This document shows, piece after piece, positions 10,251 through 18,065 of a DNA stretch of 21,503 bases. Location: NCBI GenBank assembly GCA_015680685.1, contig MNCI01015020.1:94467-115969 (forward strand). The letters are read 5' to 3'. Numbering within the stretch: position 1 is the first letter of the stretch; each line of letters begins with the position of its first letter. A program made the translations under genes and the position numbers. Below the pieces are notes generated by a model, which saw nothing but the letters and a program-made list of their open reading frames with translations, was not told the origin of the DNA and ran no database searches. Source of the stretch: Gnetum montanum (Eukaryota; Streptophyta; Gnetopsida; Gnetales; Gnetaceae).

Positions 10251-11120
10251 TAATCATGAGGGTATGATGAGTCTTGCTTAGACACACTGTGCCGATGGAC
10301 ATGTGTTGACGCAACCTCATCGATGTATCCACATTGATGCATGGTTAGATGTGTTGACATAGTTGCATCAATGCTACTGCAAGTAGTGCCTATATAAATG
10401 CAGCTACCACCTACATTTATGACACTTAGAATTCGTAGCATAGCCAAGTTCTTGCAATTTTGTTTCTCTAAAGTTAAAATAGTTTCCCTTTGAGTACCCG
10501 TGGTGTGAATTTAAGAGATTGTATAGTGCTTTATTTGAATGTCATGTGCTTGAACGTATTGGCATGAATGACAATAAAGTTGAGATTTCTCATATTCATT
10601 GCAATACTTATATTAGTTTACTCTTTACTATTAGCACTTTACTTTTAATGCTATTTACATTCATGGTTTTAATTAATTAATGTATTTAACCATAAATACG
10701 TAACTATGACTACTTCGAGCATGACATATTGCACTTGGTAATCCCAATAGTGGATATTTGGTATGCCCAGTAATAGCCACTTGGTAACTGGATAGCATTA
10801 ATACTAGTTCGGGATGTATACAAGTGGAAATGGTTACTTTATGTTAGGATAGTTAGTTATTAGACTAGCTGATTAGTAAGATAGTAGATTGTTAAATCAC
10901 CCTCCATTCACTTAGCCATTAGGATAATATATATATATACTTATAAAAAATGTACATCATGTGTCTTAACTCACATTTAACTATATGTACCATTAACACA
11001 AGTGTGAGTTAGGAAGACAATGATCATACAACTCAATTCACGGTTTAAGACTATAGGCAACTTAGGAACTAAAGCTACAAAATTTGATCAGATCACTAGT
11101 GAATGCTTGTGATTTGTATG
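10250..11120 (+). mobile_element. LTR-like block with repeat-rich U3 and TATA box (plus strand)
   Basis: Directly 3' of the coiled-coil pseudogene. 10300-10380 contains repeated and inverted TGTTGAC, GCAACC, CATCGATG and TTGCATCAATG motifs, followed by TATATAAA (10391-10398). Then comes AT-rich sequence with CTTGGTAA motifs at 10734 and 10790, the arrangement seen inverted at 1-715. An (AT)n run lies at about 10927-10938. No gene is present; the minus-strand open frame 10250-10447 is incidental. The right end meets gypsy integrase sequence near 11125. Exact termini are unresolved. Confidence 0.45.
10391..10398 (+). promoter_or_regulatory. TATA box of the plus-strand LTR-like block
   Basis: TATATAAA in the context GCCTATATAAATGCAG, immediately downstream of the GTTGAC/GCATCAATG repeat cluster. 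The promoter role is inferred from position and from the parallel with 602-595. Confidence 0.4.
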
Positions 11121-11124
11121 GTTG

Positions 11125-11441
11125 GGCGTAGGGGATACTCATTGCTCATCAACACATGTACATGATGTGTTCCATGTATCGATGTTATGATGTTATGTTC
11201 TTGATGAGCATCATGTGCCTAATCATTGAAGGATACAACTATAGTTTGATGTTAGTTATGTAGAGCAGCTAGTAGAGATTGTTAATCACATGTTGTGACA
11301 ACTATGCAGTAAAGTTGTGCCTATGATCAAGATTTTGTGGAGTAGACATGGACATTTAGAGGCTACCTAAGAGGTGGAGACTAAGATGCATGCAGCTCAT
11401 CCTGAGATCTTCTAGGAGGAATATTTTCAAGGAAGGGAGAG
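11125..11441 (+). pseudogene. Ty3/gypsy integrase C-terminus (second element)
   Basis: A single plus-strand frame carries VFHVSML (11167-11187), YVEQLVEIVNHM (about 11257-11292), then KVVPMIKILWSRHG and HAAHPEIF (to about 11415). This is the conserved tail of plant chromovirus-type gypsy pol (VFHVSML, then a P.K/R VLW..H segment, a T-E-E motif and the YP.LF end). Six or so stops interrupt it, including TGA where CGA is expected and TAG before the end. It stops at a polypurine tract and LTR, so this is the true 3' end of an element. It is truncated on the left by the LTR-like block. Confidence 0.82.
11429..11441 (+). other. Polypurine tract
   Basis: AAGGAAGGGAGAG directly precedes TGTTACATCCC, the start of the 3' LTR. 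This is the usual plus-strand priming site of LTR retrotransposons, in the right place after integrase. Confidence 0.75.
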
Positions 11442-11693
11442 TGTTACATCCCTTTTGGAGACATTCGGTATGGTAGTATGATTATGATTTATATAATATG
11501 TGTGTGGTCTTGGCGGGTTATCGGGGGTAAGTTAGTTTATTATGATTGCACTTTATATGTTATGATACTTTAGTTTTTACGTTATAATTATGATGGCTTT
11601 ACATACTTAACTAGCGTGATTATGTACACTAGCATTGTCTGATTTGCTAAATAGGTGATGTGGCTAGCAAAAATGTGGATTGGGGTCTTTACA
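11442..11693 (+). mobile_element. Ty3/gypsy 3' LTR
   Basis: Begins TGTTACATCCC after the polypurine tract. A plausible end is GGGGTCTTTACA at 11682-11693, an imperfect inverted match to the start and ending in CA. That gives a 252-bp LTR, short for plant gypsy elements, so the right edge is less certain than the left. No target duplication can be checked because the 5' end of the element is missing. Confidence 0.6.
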
Positions 11694-11784
11694 ATGATTT
11701 ACAAGGTATAAAATAATTATGAAGGGGCTTAACCTCAAAGGTGTGTTGGAACTTGAAATAAGTAAAATATAAGTACACTCCAAG

Positions 11785-11895
11785 ATATATAGTTCAATTA
11801 GAACTTTACATAACTCAACATTGCCCACCAAAACTAAACCCATGACCCAGAACTTCTAAATCAAATGTCTTACTTCTAGGCTAACACCTCATTAT
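11785..11895 (-). mobile_element. Possible tRNA-derived SINE fragment
   Basis: On the minus strand, TTAGCCTAGAAGTAAG (ending near 11870) resembles a tRNA/SINE A box, and about 30 nt later GTCATGGGTTTAG (11846-11833) resembles a B box. The intervening TTTAGAAGTTCTGGG is typical of plant SINE heads. The B box lacks the invariant CG (GGTTCGA), so it would be inactive. The remaining sequence of 11700-12140 shows nothing else. Confidence 0.35.
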
Positions 11896-12150
11896 TAGGT
11901 TTAACCTCAAATATTATTGAACATATTCTTTTATAATTCACTTAAAGATCACTTGTAGATAGCAATGAATTGTGAATTTGAGTAATACTTATATATCATA
12001 GTTATGTTCCTTTATAATTCATCCGATATACATATTGACAATATATCTTAGCATCCATGTATACCTTGAAATATACTTCTTCTAGATTCTAACACCACCC
12101 AAACATTTGGTTCGGTTTTACGCCTCATTATCAAATGGACATAAATAAAG

Positions 12151-12190
12151 TTGACGTGGGAAGAAAGGTGTTGACGTGGGAAGAAAGGTG
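12151..12190. repeat. Perfect 20-bp tandem duplication with TGACGTGG sites
   Basis: The 20-bp unit TTGACGTGGGAAGAAAGGTG at 12151-12170 is repeated exactly at 12171-12190. Each copy carries TGACGTGG (CCACGTCA on the other strand), a C-box/G-box hybrid site bound by plant bZIP factors and close to the ABA-response element. It lies about 140 bp upstream of the conserved TPS coding sequence, a promoter or 5'-UTR position. Regulation is inferred only. Confidence 0.7.
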
Positions 12191-12201
12191 ACGGTGCTTA
12201 A

Positions 12202-12522
12202 ATAAAGTTGGCAGCAAGTCGGCACCCAAGTGGCAAATCAAGTTTTGGGACAGCTGAGCGTGCGTCGGAAACGAACAAAGCGCATGCTAATCCCAAACAA
12301 TTCACCTCCATCCCTCACCTCGAAACAGTAGTGGCGAATAGGCTGCCTGTGTCGGCGACGCGCAGTGGTGCACAGAGATGGGATCTGGAATTCAACGCCG
12401 GTGGCCTCGTTAGCGCCCTCATCGGCGTCAAGCAGACGGAGACTCGCTGGATTGGCTGGGCCGGCGTCAACGTCCCTCACATCCCTGGCCAGATTGCCCT
12501 CACCAAAGCCCTCCATGAAAAG
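12202..12522 (+). CDS. TPS1-like exon 1 (start of GT20 domain)
   Basis: The open frame runs from after a TAA (12199-12201) to the splice donor. Residues from 12328 onwards are strongly TPS1-like: VVANRLPVSA, WDLEFNAGGLVSALIGVK and RWIGWAGVNVP, ending ALHEK at 12522. By analogy with E. coli OtsA, the Arg of NRLP, the GGL loop and the first Trp of WIGWAG bind substrate, and all are present. The 40 codons before 12328 show no TPS similarity and contain no in-frame ATG. A pyrimidine-rich stretch ending in ACAG at 12325-12328 could be a splice acceptor, which would make the real exon 12329-12522 with a start codon further upstream. The exon is GC- and CpG-rich compared with its surroundings. The minus-strand frame 12238-12516 is a shadow. 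Confidence 0.8.
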
Positions 12523-13690
12523 GTCTTTCTTTCTTTCTTGCTTGCTTAGTTGGTAGCTATACTACACCACATTCAATTTTCTTCATTTGCCAATTGTCTT
12601 TCTGTCCTGTATTGCGCACACTGAGCTTCTCTTGGTGGCCTATGGAAATTAAATTGATCACTGTAGGAACTTAGCTTACATTTGTTTGCTTTCTTGAGTG
12701 AGTTGAGCTTTGAAACTTCAATTCAGTTTCAAAGCAACCTGTATGCCCTGCAGCTACATAAAGTTAAAGCAATTGACAAGCTTCAACGTTAAATCAACTA
12801 CACAAAGGTAAACCTGTATGTATATCTGTATCTTTTCTCCCGTTGAATCAACTACAGAGTTTAAAGCGAGCTTATATGTGCTTGCATTTTCCACATCCAG
12901 TTAAATCATCGTCAAGGGTTGCTTGTCGTAAACGTTTGGATTTTTTGTCGTAAAGGTTACCACTTCATAGATGATTTTCCTACCACAGCATCATCTTTAA
13001 CACCTTGTCACCTCTGGTGTGACAAATTGAATGTCCTTTAAGGTGTTTGAGCAGATGTAGTTTCCACAAGCTTCATGGTGAGCTGTAATTAGGATTTCAA
13101 AAATATTTGTTTTCATTTTTCCTGACCATAAAAAACACCATATTTTTTCTTTTATGTTATAGTTAAAATAATCTATTACTAAAAAGAAACGTTATAGAGG
13201 CCTCTGTTTGCCTTCCAACATGTGGGCATGCTTACTCACCTATGCAACAATACTTATATTTTGAGACGAACTCCTTTTTATTTGTTGTTTGTTGTCCTTG
13301 TTGAAAATCTATATTTTAGTTGAACATCCCGTAAGCTCCATGGTATTATATACTAGCTTGGTTACATATTTAGAATATATATCTATAATTGGCTGACAGA
13401 ATTATGCAAACACTTAGGTTGAATTTTAGTTCTTCTACCATATTGAAAATTATCCAAGTTACCATTTTACCAAATTTGATGTATTCCGTAACAATTTTGG
13501 TGTGAAGGATAACTAATTCTAAGTAAGTCTGGTAATAAATCTTGTGCTGCAAAATATTTCTGAATTCTCATGGATAGTTATTTTCTGTGTCTGCTTTCCC
13601 CTTGCCTTTTCGAATTTCATTCCTTGTGCATTGCAATACAAAGACATAAACATAGAAGCCACAGATTCACTTGAAGTGAATATGTTGATG

Positions 13691-13845
13691 TTATGGATGA
13701 AATATTATTTAGTGTTACTGATGGGCTCTTTTGGAGCATTATGGATGAAATATTATTTAACACAGTTGGCCAAACAAAATATTATTTAGTGTTACCAATA
13801 GGCTCTGCCTTGAGTGGTATGAATGGAATATTATTTAGCATGACC
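13691..13845. repeat. Cluster of four ATATTATTTAG-type repeats
   Basis: TTATGGATGAAATATTATTTA occurs twice (13691-13711, 13739-13759). AAATATTATTTAGTGTTAC occurs twice (13700-13718, 13777-13795). A fourth variant, GGAATATTATTTAGCATGACC, is at 13825-13845. GGGCTCT/AGGCTCT links also recur, so this is an irregular local duplication inside the intron. Confidence 0.65.
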
Positions 13846-14523
13846 AATTTATGACTGGTAGTTGGCCTCTCATCCAAAACAATTACAACTACTATTGAAT
13901 CTTACATATTATTCTGGTACAAAACATATGTAAAATGTGTTATTAATACAAACAAATTACCTTTTTGACAAAAAATAGAACAAAAATTCAATAAGTAGGC
14001 CCTAAATTGACGGGATAAGGCTACGATAATGATAGTGGCATAATAAGGCATGTTGGACATTGGTAGGCATAGAAGATTTAGACATAGTTATGAAAATTGT
14101 CCAATTATATGAATACAAAGTTGTTCAAATCATGTTTATCCAAATGCTTCAAACTTTTTTTGTTTTTAAGTGAACATGATTTTATGTGAATAATCTATGA
14201 TAAAACACTTATTGAAATGCCAAATTCACATGTGTGAAAAAAGGAGAACAAAGGAAAGGCATTATCAGCATCAAGATATTGAATGCTGTAAAGGTAGGAC
14301 TATTTGTTGCAGAAGGTTTACTAGGCAAAATTTTTAAACAATTGATGGTAAAAAATTTGCATTTTGGTTGGCAATTGAAAATTATAAATTTTTTAAAGAG
14401 AGTTATTATGTTTTTGCTAACTGAAAATTCAAGTCCGCTGATTTTTGAGGGCATTGTAATTTCAGGTTGGTGACAACATCAATACATCAAATTAACACTA
14501 CTCAAGGTCGTAGAGATGAAATA

Positions 14524-14665
14524 TGGATCACAATTGCAATTCCAGTGATCTGGAATCTTGATCCAGCTTACTGTGATCTAGATCAGTTCTGGAATTATGA
14601 TTCCAATTCCACGCGATCCCAAGTGATTTGAGATCACAATTCCAAGAGGTTCCAAGAAATTCCAA
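14524..14665. repeat. GATC- and ATTCCA-rich low-complexity patch
   Basis: Seven GATC tetramers lie within about 110 bp, interleaved with repeated CAATTCCA/GATTCC/GGAATC words, some in inverted orientation (GGAATC...GATTCC). The same words reappear sparsely at 14766-14840. The composition differs sharply from the AT-rich intron around it. The origin is unknown. Confidence 0.5.
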
Positions 14666-15175
14666 ACAATTTCAGCTTATTTGTAATGTTTTGTTAATAA
14701 AAGCATGCATGATTTTCAAAATTATTAAAAATATGATATATTTTTATATTATTTGAATATTGTAATTCCAAACGATTCTAAGTTGTGATTTTGAGTGATA
14801 TGCAATCTTGAATTTAGGAAATGAAAAAAGGATCTTGATCTAATTAGGCTTTCGCTCATCTATTGGGCTTGTAAAGACCTTTCTTTCGAAGATGAGCATT
14901 GAGTCTCCGAGTGATGATTCTATGACCCTTTTATTTGTTATAGATGATACTTCAAGTCATATTCTAATATTTGTATTGTCAAAGTTGTGGGTTCGATTCT
15001 AGGAGGTAGTGCTAAGTTCTAAAGTTTTACCTATGAAAGTTTCTTGTTAGTTGTGTCTTCAGGCTACATATAGTCATATAGTTCTAGTTCTGACAATCTC
15101 CACATTATTAGCTTGTTGGTTATCTTTTTTGTTTTCTAGAAGTTTGAAATCTAAATCTTTTAAAATTCAAAAATT

Positions 15176-15487
15176 GTGACCATTTTAAAAAAAGTTGTTT
15201 ATGCAACCTTTTTGCCAAAATCTCAGCTGAAAAGGGTGCCAGGTAGTGAAGACTTTTCTCAATTGAAAAATCATCTACAACTTGTCAAGTCTGCTAGTTT
15301 AGCAGAATTTGCCAATGTTACCACATTTGTTAGTGTTTTAATTTCCAATACCATTTTGAGAGTTCATTTTTTGTTTTATTTTCATTTATTTTTCTTTGGA
15401 AACGTTCAATTATAGGAGCTCTTCAAACTGCGGCTTTGATTTTCATGAGCGGGACAGTAATTTCATGGTTTTATTCAGGAGATACTG
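15176..15487 (+). other. Exon-like segments inside the TPS intron, unidentified
   Basis: Two open stretches on the gene strand. 15176-15345 encodes a plausible soluble segment (KSQLKRVPGSEDFSQLKNHL, then LVKSASLAEFANVTTF). 15416-15487 is a 72-bp open segment preceded by a strong acceptor (long pyrimidine tract, TATAG at 15411-15415) and followed by a good donor (ACTG/GTGAGC, 15488). It encodes a hydrophobic, membrane-like run (AALIFMSGTVISWFYS). Its phases are symmetrical. I do not recognise the protein. It may be a captured gene fragment or a cryptic exon; including it in TPS mRNA would insert a foreign segment. Confidence 0.3.
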
Positions 15488-16125
15488 GTGAGCCTCATGT
15501 GAAGGGCATGTTCATTCATGGAATGGTTTCAATTTTGTAGGCTGTCATTAGGTGGATGGGTATCAAAGTTCACCACATGCTTTCTCAGTGAAGATCCATG
15601 ATTCATTTATGACCACTAAATTGGACGGTAGCAATGTTTATGACAGGTAAAATAATTACAGATAATTGAGACATATTTCTTCTCCCGAATTTCTAAAAAT
15701 GAAAACCATCAAATTTTGTATTAAGGTTTAAAAATTTTAATGGGATAACATGAAAGCTTATTGGCCCAAGAAAAAAAAATGGAAAATCTATGTTCTGGCA
15801 CTAGATATTGACAGTATCATCTTTATTCTTTTCGGTGTCTCACAATCAAGCCACCAACAGTAAATAAAAAAAATTTAGTGCTTAATATGAGTGAACTCTA
15901 TTAGAGGACTATGCCAAGAATCTTGGCTTAGATTTTAGGGAATTACTAGAGTGGGTAAACTTTGCAAGAAGATCTCAGTTGATGTTCTTTTTCTGTACAA
16001 ATTCTCAATGTATATGGTTACTTGTTTTAAATTCTTGATCTCAGAATTAAATATAGAGAATAGCTTATTAATTGGCTGATGGATCCTGACAAAATTGAAC
16101 TTTTGTTTGTTGTAAATGAATACAG

Positions 16126-16516
16126 CGTTGCATACCGGTGTTTCTGGACGAGGAAACAGTTCATCAGTATTACAATGGATATTGCAACAATGTTCTTTGG
16201 CCCCTTCTGCACTATCTTGGGCTTCCACAAGAGGATAGACTTGCTGCAACACGTAGCTTAGAATCCCAGTTTGAATCATATAAGAAGGCTAATCAGATGT
16301 TTGCTGATGTTGTCTATAAACATTATAGGGAAGGAGATATTGTTTGGTGCCATGATTATCATCTCATGTTTCTTCCAAAATGCTTGAAAGACTATGATCA
16401 CCATATGAAGGTTGGATGGTTGCTTCGCACACCCTTTCCTTCGTTAGAGATTTATGGAAAACTTTGCAGTCTCGTGATGAACTGTTGAAGGCAGTTTTGG
16501 CATCTACCTTAGTAGG
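16126..16516 (+). CDS. TPS1-like exon 2 (GT20 core), frameshifted
   Basis: Follows AATACAG and encodes RCIPVFLDEETVHQYYNG, NNVLWPLLHYLGLPQEDR, SYKKANQMFADVV, then HDYHLMFLPKCL and KVGWLLRTPFPS. Residues matching OtsA Tyr76 (YYNG), Trp85 (LWP) and Asp130 (HDYHL, 16351-16365) are retained. The His of FLH-x-PFP (OtsA His154) is Arg (CGC, 16426-16428). At 16458-16461 an AAAA run replaces the expected AA, and the frame closes at TGA 16486-16488. After the shift the family sequence resumes (SRDELLKAVLASTLVG, 16470-16516) and ends at a good donor GTAAGT (16517). The intact downstream similarity and splice site argue for a recent break or a sequencing error. Confidence 0.87.
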
Positions 16517-17020
16517 GTAAGTGTGAGTTCAAATGAAAGGATGGAAAATTTGTTGCTCTATGTCCAATCACGAAGCCTACTAAATGCATTCACTTTGTTG
16601 ATTTTTTCACATGCTGCTTCACAGTTACTTTACTCATTGTTTAAAATCAGGGCAATTAGTCACCAGCTCAGTTAGCTTGACTTATTCACCAGTTTGTTTT
16701 ATGTCAGCTTATTGCCAACCGATAGCTGGCAAGAAAAAGGGGAATAAGAGTAAAAAAGAATTTCACAGATGGCGAATATGCTATTTCATTTACACAAAAT
16801 GAAACATGCAGAAAGCAAATTCATTTGTAATTACCATTGTGCAGTATTGCCTTATCGTTATGACCCTTGTAGCATGTGCAGAACACTAACATGTGTTCTT
16901 GCTGCAGCACACAGCTACATTGTACTGTCTTGCAACAGGAACAGGCAATAACACCACACCCATTTCAGCAAACCCAAAAATAAGTGACCCAACCTAGAGT
17001 TTCTTTAGTCTTTAATTGAT
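16517..17020. other. Start of TPS1-like intron 2 or 3' flank; no gene
   Basis: Follows the GTAAGT donor. The next conserved TPS1 segment (FHTYDYARHF) is not encoded here in any frame I could read, nor elsewhere to the window end. Open frames 16611-16802 and 16769-16951 look incidental. Confidence 0.5.
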
Positions 17021-17233
17021 AAGATTTAGCATTTCAACAAACATATGACCAGTACATTGGTAAGATCTCATATTCCAATGAATGTTTCACAAACTAGCAA
17101 GATCTATTATTTCAACAAATAAATGATCAACAATTGGCAATACCTCATATATCAATAAATGGATGAACATCAATTGACAAGATTTGACATTTCAACAAAG
17201 AAATGACCAACAATTAGTAGGATCTAATATGCT
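17021..17233. repeat. Degenerate 40-bp tandem repeat, about 5.4 copies
   Basis: Units start at 17021, 17062, 17099, 17139, 17179 and 17219 (lengths 41, 37, 40, 40, 40, then a partial). The consensus starts AAGATCT, continues with ATTTCAACAAA and ATGA-CAA, and ends CAATTGGC. Copies differ by roughly 10-30%, so it is an old minisatellite. No coding sense. Confidence 0.85.
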
Positions 17234-17319
17234 AATAGCATACATGGAATGCAATTTCAATAATAACATAAATAGTGGTGAAATAAAATTGGCAATTCAA
17301 GGCTAAAAAGGTCTTTATT

Positions 17320-17935
17320 GCAAACAATTTTGTTACTTAGGATCAATGTTACATTTAGATGATGAAATTGATAAAGTATGAAAAATAAGATTGAGGTAGA
17401 TTTGTTAGAATGGAGACATGCGAGTGGTTTTCTATGTGATAAAAAAATACGAATAAAATTGAAGGGTAAATTTTACTAGATAGGAATTGGGCATTCTATC
17501 TTCTATGGGGTTGAATGTTGAGTGGTATAAAAGAGACATGAATAACAAATTAGTGTGATAGAAATGTGAATGCTTAGATGTATGCTGAATGTTACTAAAA
17601 GAGATAAATTGCACAACACAGACATTAGAGGAAGTCTTGGAGTGGCTTTTATTTTAGATAAGTTATAGGAATGATGTCTTAGATGGGTTGGGCATGTGCA
17701 AATAATATCTGATAACAAACTTGTAAAAGAAAGGTTGTTACATTATTGTTCTAGGAAAGCCATTGAAAGGAAGACTAAAAAAACATATGAAAAATGATTG
17801 AACATAATTTAAAGAAATTGCAAATAAATAAATATCTTGCTCTTCATAGAGGTGAATGGTGAAAAAGAGCTTATGTAGCCAACCCTATTTTGTTGAAACA
17901 AGGCTAGGATGATGATGATGAAATAGTGCAACCTA
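17320..17935 (+). pseudogene. L1-type LINE reverse-transcriptase C-terminus and 3' end
   Basis: The plus strand preserves the C-terminal part of a plant non-LTR retrotransposon ORF2. CYLGSMLHLDDEID (17331) is followed, after a 1-nt shift, by EWRHASGFLCDKK and KLKGKFY (about 17407-17476), FYGVEC, MLRCMLNVTKRDKL, HNTDIRGSLGVAFILDKL and CLRWVGHVQ (to about 17702), in the order seen in L1-type elements of plants. Near 17765 the frame shifts again, and a GEW..RAYVANP segment (about 17850-17885) leads to a GATGATGATGATG tail typical of the end of these LINEs. At least ten stops are present. It is 5'-truncated as LINE insertions usually are, and lies in the presumed second intron, same strand as TPS. 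Minus-strand frames 17432-17718 and 17809-18219 are shadows. Confidence 0.82.
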
Positions 17936-17993
17936 GTTTCTCTCATTGGTACTTGGTGGCTAACTAGATCCCCCAAGTAGGAATTCAGTCCCT

Positions 17994-18065
17994 TTGTGTG
18001 TACTTGCATGTGCAAAAGACATCCACTGCTTGTGTGTACTTGCATGTGCCAAAGACATCCACTAC
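17994..18065. repeat. 36-bp tandem duplication
   Basis: 17994-18029 and 18030-18065 match at 34 of 36 positions; each begins TTGTGTGTACTTGCATGTGC. It lies just beyond the LINE tail. Confidence 0.85.

Larger units (their letters stand above)
12523..16125 (+). other. TPS1-like intron 1 (3.6 kb)
   Basis: Begins GTCTTTC after GAA AAG and ends AATACAG before CGT TGC ATA. Removing it joins EK to RCIPVFLDEE exactly as in plant TPS1, which fixes both ends. It is AT-rich. I see a short repeat cluster (13691-13845), a GATC/ATTCCA-rich patch (14524-14665) and an exon-like stretch (15176-15487), but no complete gene or clear transposon. Open frames 13370-13552, 13544-13789 and 14209-14473 look incidental. 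Confidence 0.85.
12202..16516 (+). pseudogene. TPS1-like trehalose-6-phosphate synthase, 5' part (probable pseudogene)
   Basis: Two exons joined by a GT-AG intron encode the N-terminal half of the glucosyltransferase (GT20) domain of a class I plant trehalose-6-phosphate synthase, which makes trehalose-6-phosphate from UDP-glucose and glucose-6-phosphate in the cytosol. The joined product runs from VVANRLPVSA through CIPVFLDEE to KVGWLLRTPFP and closely follows plant TPS1. Missing are an in-frame ATG, the N-terminal autoinhibitory extension, and everything after LVG (the rest of GT20 and the phosphatase-like domain). Exon 2 carries a 2-nt insertion and the conserved His of FLH-x-PFP is Arg. 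Either it is a pseudogene, or a real gene with upstream and downstream exons beyond long introns plus a sequence error. The surrounding transposon density fits a decaying or very long-introned locus. Confidence 0.8.

Noticed and set aside
12238-12516. Minus-strand open frame opposite TPS exon 1
   Set aside because: The plus strand clearly encodes conserved TPS1 motifs; the GC-rich exon leaves the opposite strand open by chance.
13544-13789. 81-codon frame in the TPS intron
   Set aside because: Part of it is a translated local DNA repeat (ATGGATGAAATATTATTTA twice); no protein similarity.
14987-15006. GTGGGTTCGATTCTAGG, a perfect-looking tRNA T-arm/B box
   Set aside because: No cloverleaf and no A box at the proper distance upstream, so it is neither a tRNA gene nor a clear SINE.
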